From Teredinibacter purpureus (GTDB taxonomy: Bacteria > Pseudomonadota > Gammaproteobacteria > Pseudomonadales > Cellvibrionaceae): a stretch of DNA of 64,000 nt. Below, in pieces: positions 17,020 through 26,257 of this stretch. The position numbers were made by a program, and so were the translations under genes. The notes beneath the pieces are model-generated. The model was not told the DNA's origin and searched no databases. It worked only from the letters and a program-made list of their open reading frames with translations. Where the stretch lies: contig NZ_CP060092.1 in the NCBI RefSeq assembly GCF_014217335.1, positions 1,195,501 to 1,259,500 of the forward strand. Direction: 5' to 3'. Position 1 is the stretch's first letter; each line of letters begins with the position of its first letter.

Positions 17020-19515
17020 ATGATTACATTGAATTTACCCGCATTCTTTCAGCTGCATCACCTGCGGTTACTCTCATTACTTGCGGTTATTAGTGTGCTA
17101 GCCGCTTGCAGTGGTGGTAGTGGTGAAACCGTTCAGCAAAACGACGATTTTAGTCGTAGCGATGGTGAAACTGGGGTGGTCTATAACGGCCCTTCGGCAA
17201 GTACTGACGATGTCCAAAGTTTTAAACTAAATTTGTGGGATAACCTCGCCGGTGAAAACCGCTGTGGTACTTGTCATGTACAAGGAGGAACCTCGCCTGA
17301 ATTTGTACGGTCTGACGATATTAATTTAGCGTACGGTTCGGCTAATCCATTAGTCGATTTAGAAATCCCCTCGAATTCACGCATTGTTGCGAAGGTAGCG
17401 GGTGGCCACAACTGTTGGGGTACCGAGCCTGCCGTTTGTGCAGAAATTATTACCAACTATATAGAAGCATGGGCTGGTGCAGCAGGCACAAGTAGTAATG
17501 TAATTGTATTAACCGCGCCGCCAGAATATGAAGTCACCGATAGTAAAAGCTTTCCGGCAGACAGCAATTCATTTGGCACAACGGTCTATCCGTTATTAGC
17601 CAGTCATTGCGCCAGTTGTCATTCAGAAGATTCAGCATTGCAGCAGCAGCCTTATATTGGCAGCAGCGATATCGATGTTGCTTATGATGCTGCTCGCAGT
17701 AAAATAAATTTGGATGAGCCAACGAACTCCCGCTTGGTGACGCGTTTAGCCAATGAGTTTCATAACTGCTGGCTAGGTGGTGGTAGTTGTACCGATAACG
17801 GCGCAGAAATGGCGGGTGCAATTGCTGACTTTGCCAACGCTATTCCCATAACTGAGGTGGACGCGGCTCTGGTAGTAAGCCATGCGCTTGGATTACCCGA
17901 CGGCATTGTGGCAGCAAGTGGTGGGCGAGTTGAAAATAATGTTATCGCGTTATATGAATTTAAAAATGAATCTGTTGAAACCGCATTTGATACCAGTGGT
18001 ATAGAGCCTGCGTTGGATTTGAATTTAACTGGTGACGTGCGTCGAGTCGGCGGCTGGGGAATTCGGATTAACGATGGTCGCGCGCAAGGGGCTACAAGCT
18101 CTAGTGAAAAGCTATACGATTTAATTCGGGCAACCGGTGAATACTCCATCGAAACGTGGGTGGTTCCCGATAATGTTGCGCAGGATGGTCCGGCTCGTAT
18201 TGTCACTTATTCGGGTGGTTCAGAGATTAGAAATTTCACCGTAGGCCAAACGCTTTATAACTACAACTTTCTTAATCGAAGTTCACTCGCTGATGGTAAT
18301 GGTATGCCCATGCTTTCAACCACGGATGCCGACGAAGTGTTACAAGCAACACTGCAACATGTGGTCACTAGTTTTAACCCCATAACGGGTATGGCAATTT
18401 ACGTAAACGGCGAATTGGTGGCTACCGACGAAAGCATGATTGGAGCCAACGTAAACGATTGGGATAATACGTTTGCGCTAGCGTTGGGGAATGAACTGGA
18501 TGGCGAATATCCGTGGCAGGGCGTTGTACGTTTTTTGGCGATCCATAACCGCTCATTGACCGCAGACGACGTGCAGATGAATTTTGACGCGGGAGTAGGC
18601 GAGAAATTTTTCTTACTGTTCGGCGTCTCAGAGCATATCGATTTTCCAGAAGCCTATGTTGTCTTTCAGGTTGAGCAGTTTGATAACTACAGTTATCTCT
18701 TCTCGTCGCCTTTCTTTATTAGTTTAGCCGACGGCGCCCCAACAGAAGCCATTGCACTTGAAGGCATGCACATCGGCATTAATGGTCGTGAAGCCACCAT
18801 TGGCCAGAGTTATGCGAACATTAATGTAACGATTGATGCGACCAATTACAGTGGGGAAAGTGGCGTTACACTCTCCACGCTAGGGGCTCTTGTAGAGCTG
18901 GATAAAGGCGCGGACCTCGATCAATTCTTCCTTAGTTTTGATCGTATCGGGGACGCGGCCTATGTTCGCAGTGAATCGATGCCACCAGCCCCGCCTTCGC
19001 CAGCGGACTTGGACGAGCAGTCTGATATTGGCTTGCGTCATTTTGCTGAAATTGACGCAACCATTGCGCACCTTACGCAGACACCCAGTGAGCAAGTACC
19101 GGCAAGTGTTCGCACGGTTTATGAAACGGTTCGACAGCAGCTACCAACCGTGGAGAATATTGATACTTTCTTAGCGGCGCATCAAGCGGGCATTATGCAG
19201 TTATCTGTGGCGTATTGTACGGCGTTGGTCAATGACACTGCGCGCCGAGCACGGGTATTTGACGGATTTAATTTTGGTGACGCCGTTACTATGGTGAACG
19301 CCGATCTCATTATTGATCCGTTGTTAACGGGGCTTACGGCCAATTCAATCGAGTTAGACGGCATACCCACTGAGCTGGATACGCAAGCCGCGCCCGATGA
19401 TATTAAAACCCACCTTTATAGCCTGATAGCCGATATGTCGGCTGCAGATACTCAAACAACTGTTATCGCACTCTGTGCTGCCACGGCCGGCAGCGCAGTA
19501 ATGCTATTGCAATAA
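17020..19515 (+). CDS. LamG-domain lipoprotein with two monohaem repeats
   Basis: 831 residues with lipobox LAAC (Cys30). A tandem duplication follows: CGTCH (82-86) and CASCH (197-201) each begin a unit with an Asp-Ile-x-x-Ala-Tyr motif, a Pro-x-Asn-Ser-Arg motif and a distal HNCW motif. This is two copies of one small haem-c domain. Residues about 300-510 look like a LamG/concanavalin-type jelly roll (IALYEFKNESVETAFDTSG, EYSIETWVVPDN, GMAIYVNGELV), a fold that often binds glycans. The C-terminal 300 residues are beta-rich and then helical and are unassigned. The combination suggests a surface redox protein that attaches to a polysaccharide or a partner. It is the middle gene of the plus-strand trio. 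Confidence 0.75.
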   Translation: MITLNLPAFFQLHHLRLLSLLAVISVLAACSGGSGETVQQNDDFSRSDGETGVVYNGPSASTDDVQSFKLNLWDNLAGENRCGTCHVQGGTSPEFVRSDDINLAYGSANPLVDLEIPSNSRIVAKVAGGHNCWGTEPAVCAEIITNYIEAWAGAAGTSSNVIVLTAPPEYEVTDSKSFPADSNSFGTTVYPLLASHCASCHSEDSALQQQPYIGSSDIDVAYDAARSKINLDEPTNSRLVTRLANEFHNCWLGGGSCTDNGAEMAGAIADFANAIPITEVDAALVVSHALGLPDGIVAASGGRVENNVIALYEFKNESVETAFDTSGIEPALDLNLTGDVRRVGGWGIRINDGRAQGATSSSEKLYDLIRATGEYSIETWVVPDNVAQDGPARIVTYSGGSEIRNFTVGQTLYNYNFLNRSSLADGNGMPMLSTTDADEVLQATLQHVVTSFNPITGMAIYVNGELVATDESMIGANVNDWDNTFALALGNELDGEYPWQGVVRFLAIHNRSLTADDVQMNFDAGVGEKFFLLFGVSEHIDFPEAYVVFQVEQFDNYSYLFSSPFFISLADGAPTEAIALEGMHIGINGREATIGQSYANINVTIDATNYSGESGVTLSTLGALVELDKGADLDQFFLSFDRIGDAAYVRSESMPPAPPSPADLDEQSDIGLRHFAEIDATIAHLTQTPSEQVPASVRTVYETVRQQLPTVENIDTFLAAHQAGIMQLSVAYCTALVNDTARRARVFDGFNFGDAVTMVNADLIIDPLLTGLTANSIELDGIPTELDTQAAPDDIKTHLYSLIADMSAADTQTTVIALCAATAGSAVMLLQ

Positions 19516-19539
19516 TACGCATGCAATTGGTGAATTTTC

Positions 19540-21189
19540 ATGGCTAAACGAAAGAACTTTCTTCATCCCGACGAGCCCTTAAAACATGAGCATCATCACC
19601 GCCCAAAAACTCGCCGCGATTTTATTGCGCAAGGTTTTCAGGCGGGGTTAGGTACCGTACTAGGCACTTCTATTTTTAGTATGTTCGCCAGTCCGCGCGA
19701 AGCAATGGCGCTGTCAGCGGATATTGATGCACGGCGTATTCCCTGCGGTATTACCCCAGGTGCGGGCAAAATCCCATTTATCTGTTTTGACCTGGCAGGA
19801 GGCGCCAATATTGCAGGCTCTAATGTGCTGGTGGGTGGCCAAGGTGGGCAGATGGATTTCCTGAGTAGCGGTGGTTACAGCAAGCAGGGGTTGCCCGGCG
19901 ATATGGTGCCAGGCCTAGCCGAAGCAACACCGGCTGAAGGCGGTAATGGTGATCATACTAATAGCCAGTTGGGCTTAGGTTTTCATATCGACAGCGGTTA
20001 CCTGCGCGGCATACTCGAGCGGACATCTGAAGGTACCCAGCAAGCTATTAATGGAGCCGTTATTGCTGCACGATCTGAAAATGATACGTCGAACAACCCG
20101 CATAACCCAATGTATGCCATTAACATGGCCGGCCCAGTGGAGGATGGCGTCCCGCGTGGTGCAAATGGAGAGTTGGTAGCGCTCGTCGGCTCACGTTCAA
20201 GCGATTCGGGCGGCAATTCAATGGCTCCAGCAGCCCTGTTAAACAACGAAGTACGCCCCACCAAAATAGATCGGCCATCGGACGTGACGGGTTTAGTGGA
20301 TGTGGGTGACTTTGGCGCCCTTTCATCCGAGGAAGTTGTCGCCGTAATGGAATCGGTATCGCGTATCAGTGATGAGAAGCTAGCGAGCATGTCAACGGGT
20401 ATGACAACGGATATGGCGGTTAAAGACCTTGTGAGTTGTGCCTACGTTAAAAGTGCGTACCTAGCAGAAAACTTTCCAGACCCCAGTTTCTTAGACCCTG
20501 CTACCGATCCTGATATTGTTGGCGCTAGCGGCATTTTCAGTGTTGATGAATTCAATGGTGATCGTGAATTTCAGAAAACGGCATCGGTGATGAAGCTCGT
20601 GGTGAACGGTTATGCCGGTGCGGGAACTATCACAATGGGTGGGTTTGACTACCATACGGGCGATCGGTCTACCGGTGAGCAGCGTGATTTGCGGGCAGGC
20701 CGTTGTATGGGCGCTTGTCTAGAGTATGCGGCTCGCAAGGGCGTACCGTTAATGATGTACGTGTTCAGCGACGGATCTGTATTTAGTAATGGCATGACGG
20801 ATGACTCTATAGAAGGGCGCGGCAAGGGCGTTTGGACGGGCGATAATCAGCAAACCGCATCGGCCTTTTTTTTGGTTTACAACCCAGGAAGCCGCCCCGT
20901 TCTATTAGGTGCAACGCCAGACGAACAAGCCATTCACCAACAAATAGGCTATATGCGAGCGAGCGGCGATGTGGAAACCAGCTCAAGCGGCGACCGGCCA
21001 AACCCCGCCGCCAACAATGTTAACCTGTTAGTGCAAACGGTTATGCTGAACTATATGGCGCTACACGGGGAACAAGCTCACTTTGAAGACGCGTTCAGTG
21101 CTAGAGGGCTATCGCACGGACTTGGCAGTGCAGGCATGATGGATCGAATAACGGCTTTCAGTCCGATTGTTGACGGCAGAATCATATGA
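19540..21189 (+). CDS. Tat-exported DUF1501-like protein
   Basis: 549 residues. The N-terminus carries a His-rich stretch (HEHHHRP) and then a twin-arginine motif KTRRDFIAQG (Arg25-Arg26) with a moderately hydrophobic helix, so export is probably through Tat in folded form. The mature part (GKIPFICFDLAGGANIAGSN, GFDYHTGDRSTGEQRDLRAG, VPLMMYVFSDGS) fits DUF1501-like proteins of the alkaline-phosphatase-like superfamily, often encoded next to DUF1549/1553/1588 cytochromes. Similar proteins are sometimes labelled secretion-related in databases without support that I can see. It is the last gene of the trio, followed by a strong terminator. Tat export may mean it acquires a cofactor in the cytoplasm. 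Confidence 0.72.
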   Translation: MAKRKNFLHPDEPLKHEHHHRPKTRRDFIAQGFQAGLGTVLGTSIFSMFASPREAMALSADIDARRIPCGITPGAGKIPFICFDLAGGANIAGSNVLVGGQGGQMDFLSSGGYSKQGLPGDMVPGLAEATPAEGGNGDHTNSQLGLGFHIDSGYLRGILERTSEGTQQAINGAVIAARSENDTSNNPHNPMYAINMAGPVEDGVPRGANGELVALVGSRSSDSGGNSMAPAALLNNEVRPTKIDRPSDVTGLVDVGDFGALSSEEVVAVMESVSRISDEKLASMSTGMTTDMAVKDLVSCAYVKSAYLAENFPDPSFLDPATDPDIVGASGIFSVDEFNGDREFQKTASVMKLVVNGYAGAGTITMGGFDYHTGDRSTGEQRDLRAGRCMGACLEYAARKGVPLMMYVFSDGSVFSNGMTDDSIEGRGKGVWTGDNQQTASAFFLVYNPGSRPVLLGATPDEQAIHQQIGYMRASGDVETSSSGDRPNPAANNVNLLVQTVMLNYMALHGEQAHFEDAFSARGLSHGLGSAGMMDRITAFSPIVDGRII

Positions 21190-21218
21190 AGCGTTAACCA
21201 TTCGGTATTTAACCCGCT

Positions 21219-21254
21219 AAAAAACAACCCAGCAATGCTGGGTTGTTTTTTTTC
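21219..21254 (+). terminator. Intrinsic terminator after the cytochrome/DUF1501 trio
   Basis: AACAACCCAGC pairs perfectly with GCTGGGTTGTT across an AAT loop and is followed by a run of T. It lies about 30 nt past the stop of the DUF1501-like gene. Confidence 0.9.
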
Positions 21255-21421
21255 TGCTTACTGCTACGCCCGGTGAAATAGGTGCCCCTTATGGCAATGT
21301 TTCACTATATTTGTGCTTTTTATGGATTATTGTTTTTAGAAAACCGTCACTTTGGGGTTTACATCTGCATTCGTTGTCTATGCTTTAAAGAAGTTCCAAT
21401 GTTAGGGCGCAGGTAAAATCC

Positions 21422-21859
21422 ATGACCGTATCCAATGAAAACCTTTCACTTCTTCTTTTAAAAGCACGTGAAAACTCTGTCTCGTATGTAAGGCCGATTT
21501 TGGCCGAAGTGGGATTAACTGAGCAGCAATGGCGTGTTATTCGTACGCTAAAACGCGATGGAGAAATGAACGCACAAGATCTGGCTGGAGAAAGCTGTAT
21601 TTTAAGCCCAAGCTTGTCGCGTATTTTGAACCGACTGGAAAATGAAAAAGTTATACTCAAGAAGGTTGATAGTAAAGATCAACGTGCACTGAACATAAAA
21701 TTGAGTGCTAAAGGAAGCCGACTTCATGATCGTGTGGCGCCAAAGATAGAAAAACAATACAAAGTGCTCACACAAGCCGTGGGAAAAGACACTGTTAGTA
21801 AGCTGATAGTCTTGCTTGAAACATTTTCTTCACGCGGAAAACCAAACGACGATGGTTAG
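21422..21859 (+). CDS. MarR-family regulator, HpaR-like
   Basis: 145 residues, a full-length MarR protein. The N-terminal LSLLLLKARENSVSYVRPIL and the block GLTEQQWRVIRTLKRDGEMN closely follow the HpaR (homoprotocatechuate operon repressor) subfamily. The winged helix-turn-helix (about residues 45-105) includes DLAGESCILSPSLSRILNRL as recognition region, and the wing contains SKDQRALNIKLSAKG. HpaR usually sits with hpa aromatic-degradation genes, but none is visible here: the neighbours are the cytochrome trio upstream and Fn3 lipoproteins downstream, with terminators on both sides. It is a single-gene unit whose target cannot be read from the window. Confidence 0.85.
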   Translation: MTVSNENLSLLLLKARENSVSYVRPILAEVGLTEQQWRVIRTLKRDGEMNAQDLAGESCILSPSLSRILNRLENEKVILKKVDSKDQRALNIKLSAKGSRLHDRVAPKIEKQYKVLTQAVGKDTVSKLIVLLETFSSRGKPNDDG

Positions 21860-21879
21860 TAAGCGCGTTCTGCTCTTCT

Positions 21880-21911
21880 AAGCTCCTTGATTCTACAAGG
21901 AGCTTAACTTC
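21880..21911 (+). terminator. Hairpin terminator after the MarR gene
   Basis: AAGCTCCTTG (21880-21889) pairs perfectly with CAAGGAGCTT (21896-21905) across a 6-nt loop, 20 nt after the stop. The T-rich tract after it is broken, so termination may be partial. Confidence 0.7.
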
Positions 21912-21969
21912 TTACTTTTTCTATAAATATTAACAGGTTATTTAATGTATCCGATTTTTCGGGTGCGCT

Positions 21970-22425
21970 TCACATCCCTATGTCGGCGTAAGCCGTTTCT
22001 GAATAATCGCTGTACATGCCAAACTTATCGAATACGGCTATACGAAATTCATACCGTCCAGGCTTTAGTGCTGTGAGCTCGAATTCTGAACGGTCGATTA
22101 TGGATTGATTATCCACGATCTCGATATGTTCAATATTTTCGGTGATATCGCGATAGACTATCTCGTAGCCACCAATTTCATCAAGCAGCAAAGAACCTTC
22201 GTCTTCACCTTCTCGCCTAGTGGGCCTATCCCATTCGATCAATGCTGAAAAACCCGTAGGTTCAGGTGTGGGCGTAGGTTGTACGCTGTTGGGGCCGTCA
22301 TCTCCGGGTAATAACCCAGAGCCGCCAGAGGTTGTACTTCCGCCGCCTCCGCAAGCCGACAAAACAAGAGCAAGCGAAACGCTAGCGACAATTTTTTTCA
22401 AGGTATTTACCACGTTGGTTACCAC
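21970..22425 (-). CDS. Fn3-like lipoprotein (short paralogue)
   Basis: 151 residues with lipobox LSAC (Cys25), a Gly/Ser linker, a short PTPTPEPT spacer and one fibronectin type III-like domain (about residues 58-151; ALIEWDRPTRREGED, GGYEIVYRD and LKPGRYEFRIAVFD). It shares the same plan and many residues with the next minus-strand gene (22694-23521), including SLLLDEIGGYEIVYRD versus [16 protein letters not shown], so the two are tandem paralogues. They differ mainly in linker length. Such surface-anchored Fn3 proteins may bind carbohydrate or other surface proteins; no enzyme domain is attached. Confidence 0.8.
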   Translation of the reverse strand: MVTNVVNTLKKIVASVSLALVLSACGGGGSTTSGGSGLLPGDDGPNSVQPTPTPEPTGFSALIEWDRPTRREGEDEGSLLLDEIGGYEIVYRDITENIEHIEIVDNQSIIDRSEFELTALKPGRYEFRIAVFDKFGMYSDYSETAYADIGM

Positions 22426-22693
22426 GTATTCGAGATCTGAAGATCAATAGCAGAGTTGGATGGTGATTCTAGACAACAACTAAGATTGGGTATGTGCAGA
22501 ACTTAACACTTTGGCTGTTGTGACAGACTTAATGTTGTTAAAAAATGTGCGGTTGGTGAATTTGTTATGGATTAACGCTAGTTTAGCGACACTTAAAAAT
22601 TGTTTACAGGGTTTATTTTTAGAGGGGAGGTGGGCATCCTTGCCCGACGGGAACTTTGACTAGAAAATGTACTTGGCTATTAATCGGTTTACA

Positions 22694-23521
22694 TTATAGG
22701 CCGATGCTTGTGATTGAAGGCTCGGTGAAGTCTGAATATAAACCTTCTTCGTCGAATGCTGCGATGAGCACTTCGTATTCACCAGGGTCCAAATTTTCGA
22801 GAATATATTCGTCTGCGGTTTGATCCGTAATGACGATTGTTGTGTAGGCAATATCGTTGGTGTTGCGGTACATAATTTCGTACCCGCCAATATCGCTCAG
22901 TAATAAATCATCCGCATTTTCACGTGCACTTGGAATATCCCAGCCAACCACTGCGGAGACTTTGTCTGAGGGTACTGGAGTAGGCTCAGGCGTAGGCTCA
23001 GGAGTAGGCTCAGGAGTAGGCTCAGGAGTAGGCTCAGGAGTAGGCTCAGGAGTAGGCTCAGGAGTAGGCTCAGGAGTAGGCTCAGGAGTAGGCTCAGGAG
23101 TAGGCTCAGGCGTGGGCTCAGGCGTGGGCTCAGGCGTGGGCTCAGGCGTGGGCTCAGGCGTGGGCTCAGGCGTGGGCTCAGGCGTAGGCTCAGGCGTAGG
23201 CTCAGGAGTAGGCTCAGGCGTGGGTGCTGCGGTTGGAACTGTGGTTGGTGCTGGTGTTGGTATGGCGGTTGGCGCAGGCGTTGGCTCACCGGTATTAGGT
23301 GCTTGTATAGGTGCTTGCGTAGGCTCAACAGTAGGTTGTGGTGTGGGTTCTGGCGTAGGTTCTGCAGTAGGTTCTGCAGTAGGCTGCGCCGTTGGCGTTA
23401 CAGGCTGGATTGTAGGTGGTAGTAAACCAGAGCTATCAGTTGAACTACCGCCGGCGCCTCCACCACAAGCAACAAGTGTAGAAAAAATAATTGTGCTAAC
23501 CGTCAGTCGAGTCAAGTTCAT
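22694..23521 (-). CDS. Fn3-like lipoprotein with long Pro-Thr-Pro-Glu repeat
   Basis: 275 residues: signal peptide with lipobox LVAC (Cys19), Gly/Ser linker, a Pro/Thr/Ala region, about 20 tandem PTPE units, and a C-terminal Fn3-like domain (about residues 187-275; [41 protein letters not shown]). The extended acidic Pro-rich stalk probably holds the Fn3 domain away from the outer membrane. The repeat is encoded by 12-bp units and is likely length-variable between strains. It is the long paralogue of the preceding downstream gene. Function is unknown. Confidence 0.82.
   Translation of the reverse strand: MNLTRLTVSTIIFSTLVACGGGAGGSSTDSSGLLPPTIQPVTPTAQPTAEPTAEPTPEPTPQPTVEPTQAPIQAPNTGEPTPAPTAIPTPAPTTVPTAAPTPEPTPEPTPEPTPEPTPEPTPEPTPEPTPEPTPEPTPEPTPEPTPEPTPEPTPEPTPEPTPEPTPEPTPEPTPEPTPEPTPVPSDKVSAVVGWDIPSARENADDLLLSDIGGYEIMYRNTNDIAYTTIVITDQTADEYILENLDPGEYEVLIAAFDEEGLYSDFTEPSITSIGL
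22981..23220 (-). repeat. Tandem array of about 20 12-bp units encoding PTPE
   Basis: On the plus strand the unit is TAGGCTCAGGAG with variants TAGGCTCAGGCG and TGGGCTCAGGCG. Variants are clustered: a block of identical AGGAG units on the left and a block of TGGGCTCAGGCG units in the middle, which indicates recent local unit duplication. All units are multiples of three, so copy-number change keeps the frame. Confidence 0.95.
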
Positions 23522-23846
23522 TCTGTTACCTCAAAAAATAAATCGTTTAACTAATTAATGCTTTTGTATTGTTTTTCAGCATTATAGAGCCGTACTTAAG
23601 GATCGGTTGTGGACTGGTTAACACAAAAGTTGATCAGTTAATGATCTGTACGCCATACTTACAAAGTGTGATATCGGTACGCTTTTTTTATGACAAAAGC
23701 CTAACTTTATGGCGCTTAATTCATCTTAAAGGCTGAGGGCGGGCGGGCTGAATGGAAAGATAGTGTTGAGCGGAGTGGTTATAGAGGCAATCTGTGGTAT
23801 TCCAGCTCAATTTTGCTCATAATCGGCCGCCTTTCCCCAACGTGAG
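23522..23846. promoter_or_regulatory. 325-bp divergent promoter region
   Basis: Lies between the long Fn3 lipoprotein (-) and tex (+) and must carry promoters for both. It is AT-rich on the left half. I see no convincing operator, RNA or small gene in it. Confidence 0.3.
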
Positions 23847-23861
23847 ATGACAGCCAGAATA

Positions 23862-26183
23862 ATGAGTAGTATTAACGCCCGAATTGCCCAAGAACTTAAT
23901 GTTCAAGATCGTCAGGTGGCCGCTGCGGTTGCCTTGCTAGATGAAGGGTCTACCGTCCCCTTTATTTCACGCTATCGAAAAGAAGTTACCGGTGGTCTCG
24001 ATGACTCTCAATTAAGAGACCTCGAACAACGACTTACTTACTTGCGAGAGTTAGAGGACAGGCGCGCTACCATTCTCAGCTCTATTGCTGAGCAAGAAAA
24101 GCTTACCCCAGAACTCGAGGCACAAATTAAGGCTGCTGATACTAAAACGTTACTGGAAGACTTATATCTGCCGTATAAACCCAAGCGCCGGACGAAAGCA
24201 CAAATTGCGCGCGAGGCTGGCTTAGAGCCCTTAGCGGATTTATTACTGGGGGACCCCACAAAAACGCCCGAAATTGAAGCTGCAGCGTTCTTTAATGCCG
24301 AGCATAAAATTGAAGATACGAAGGCCGCGCTCGACGGCGCGAAACAGATTTTGATGGAGCGGTTTAGTGAAAATGCTGCTTTACTTGAAAAACTGCGAAA
24401 TTTCCTGCGTTCAGAAGGTTACTTACAGGCAACCTTGGTTGCAGGCAAAGAACAAGAAGGTGCTAAGTTTCGCGATTACTTTGAGCACAGTGAGCCGGTC
24501 TCTAAAACGCCTTCTCATAGAGCCTTGGCGATGTTTCGGGGCCGTAATGAGGGCATTCTTTCGATAGCGCTCAACCTTATCGAGCCAGAAGATAAGCCTG
24601 TCGGCAGTATTCACCCTTGTGAAATTATGATTGCACAGCACTGCAGCTTAGAAGACCAAGGCCGAGCGGCGGATAAGTGGTTGTCTGAAGTTGTTCGCTG
24701 GACATGGCGAGTGAAGCTGCACACTCATCTAGAGACCGATTTACTGGGCGATTTGCGCGAACGTGCAGAGGCCGATGCTATCGATGTATTTGCAAGTAAT
24801 CTTAAAGATTTATTACTGGCGGCACCCGCAGGCCAAAAAGCGACCATCGGGTTGGACCCAGGATTGCGTACCGGCGTAAAAGTGGCCGTTGTGGACGCGA
24901 CGGGTCAGGTTGTTGATCACGGCGCTATATTCCCAACGCCTCCGCAAAAACGTATTCAAGAAGCCGAGGCCGTTATTGTGGCGTTGTGTAAAAAACACAA
25001 TGTTGGCTTAATCGCTATAGGCAATGGCACAGCCAGTCGAGAAACCGATAAATTTGTGGGAGACGTATTAAAGTCCCATCAAGACATTACCGCACAAAAA
25101 GTTATCGTGAACGAATCAGGAGCCTCTATTTATTCGGCCTCGGAATTTGCGGCAAAAGAATTTCCTGATCTCGATGTTACCATTAGAGGCGCAGTGTCGA
25201 TTGCCCGTCGATTGCAGGACCCGTTAGCGGAGCTTGTGAAAATTGATCCGAAATCGATAGGGGTGGGGCAGTATCAGCATGATGTATCGCAAAGCCGCTT
25301 AGCAAAATCGTTGGATGCCGTAGTGGAAGATTGTGTGAACGGCGTGGGTGTTGAAGTGAATACGGCATCTGCACCTTTGTTAGCGCGTGTCTCGGGGTTA
25401 AATACAACGGTTGCGAATAACTTGGTTGATTTTCGCAATCAAAATGGGCCTTTTAAAACACGTAAACAGTTTTTAAAAGTGTCACGCTTGGGCGAAAAAG
25501 CATTTGAGCAGGCTGCGGGTTTTTTACGTATTGCCAATGGCGACAACCCTTTGGATGCTTCGGGTGTTCACCCGGAAGCCTATGAAGTGGTGGAGCGAAT
25601 AGCGTTAAAAAATACGCGTGAAATTAAGGGTCTTATTGGAGACACTGGGTTTTTACGTGGGCTAAAGGCAAATGAATATACGGATGAAAAATTTGGTGTT
25701 CCTACCGTAACGGATATTCTAGAAGAGCTGGATAAGCCGGGCCGTGATCCGCGGCCTGAATTCAAGACGGCCGTTTTTCAGGAGGGTGTTGAAAAAATAT
25801 CGGATATCGAGCCGGGTATGATTCTTGAGGGAACAGTAACAAATGTGACTAATTTTGGTGCTTTTGTGGATATTGGTGTGCATCAAGATGGTTTAGTGCA
25901 TATTTCGGCACTTTCAAACACATTTGTAAAAGATCCGCGCGAAGTGGTTAAAGCTGGGGATATTGTTAAAGTTAAGGTCATGGAAGTTGATGTGCCGCGT
26001 AAGCGTATTGGTATGTCGATGCGTATGGACGATACGCCGGGAGAAAAAACATCTCAGCCAAGTGGCGGTAATCGTCGTAGTAGCGGCGCGCAAACTCAGC
26101 GCAAACAGCACTCGGCTCAAACACAACCTAAAGCCGGCACCATGGCCGCGTTATTTGAGGCGGCTGCTAAGAAGGGGAAGTAA
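23862..26183 (+). CDS. tex: Tex, S1-domain transcription accessory/RNA-binding protein
   Basis: With ATG at 23862 the product is 773 residues, the same length as E. coli YhgF/Tex; ATG at 23847 would add five residues. The N-terminal helical Tex domain includes [20 protein letters not shown]; the central YqgF-like domain includes [20 protein letters not shown]; the helix-hairpin-helix part includes [20 protein letters not shown]; and a C-terminal S1 domain (about residues 645-715) includes [21 protein letters not shown] Ser/Gln/Lys-rich tail follows. Tex binds nucleic acid and helps RNA polymerase through difficult templates. It is transcribed alone, with a terminator after it. Confidence 0.95.
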   Translation: MSSINARIAQELNVQDRQVAAAVALLDEGSTVPFISRYRKEVTGGLDDSQLRDLEQRLTYLRELEDRRATILSSIAEQEKLTPELEAQIKAADTKTLLEDLYLPYKPKRRTKAQIAREAGLEPLADLLLGDPTKTPEIEAAAFFNAEHKIEDTKAALDGAKQILMERFSENAALLEKLRNFLRSEGYLQATLVAGKEQEGAKFRDYFEHSEPVSKTPSHRALAMFRGRNEGILSIALNLIEPEDKPVGSIHPCEIMIAQHCSLEDQGRAADKWLSEVVRWTWRVKLHTHLETDLLGDLRERAEADAIDVFASNLKDLLLAAPAGQKATIGLDPGLRTGVKVAVVDATGQVVDHGAIFPTPPQKRIQEAEAVIVALCKKHNVGLIAIGNGTASRETDKFVGDVLKSHQDITAQKVIVNESGASIYSASEFAAKEFPDLDVTIRGAVSIARRLQDPLAELVKIDPKSIGVGQYQHDVSQSRLAKSLDAVVEDCVNGVGVEVNTASAPLLARVSGLNTTVANNLVDFRNQNGPFKTRKQFLKVSRLGEKAFEQAAGFLRIANGDNPLDASGVHPEAYEVVERIALKNTREIKGLIGDTGFLRGLKANEYTDEKFGVPTVTDILEELDKPGRDPRPEFKTAVFQEGVEKISDIEPGMILEGTVTNVTNFGAFVDIGVHQDGLVHISALSNTFVKDPREVVKAGDIVKVKVMEVDVPRKRIGMSMRMDDTPGEKTSQPSGGNRRSSGAQTQRKQHSAQTQPKAGTMAALFEAAAKKGK

Positions 26184-26214
26184 CACGTTAACCATGTTGT
26201 GACGCGTTCACGAA

Positions 26215-26240
26215 AAAAGGCCGACAATTGTCGGCCTTTT
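26215..26240. terminator. Bidirectional terminator between tex and tolC
   Basis: A 26-nt perfect inverted repeat: AAAAGGCCGACA and TGTCGGCCTTTT around a short centre. It lies 32 nt after tex and 18 nt from the tolC stop, so it serves both convergent genes. Confidence 0.9.
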
Positions 26241-26257
26241 GGGTGTGTGCAGTACGC

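Noticed and set aside
22981..23220. Short regular repeats that could suggest CRISPR
   Set aside because: Units are 12 bp with no spacers and lie inside a reading frame; no cas genes are present.
22857..23558. Long plus-strand frame made of Val-Gly-Ser-Gly repeats
   Set aside because: It is the complement of the PTPE-encoding repeat in the lipoprotein gene; it has no signal, ribosome site or non-repeat homology.
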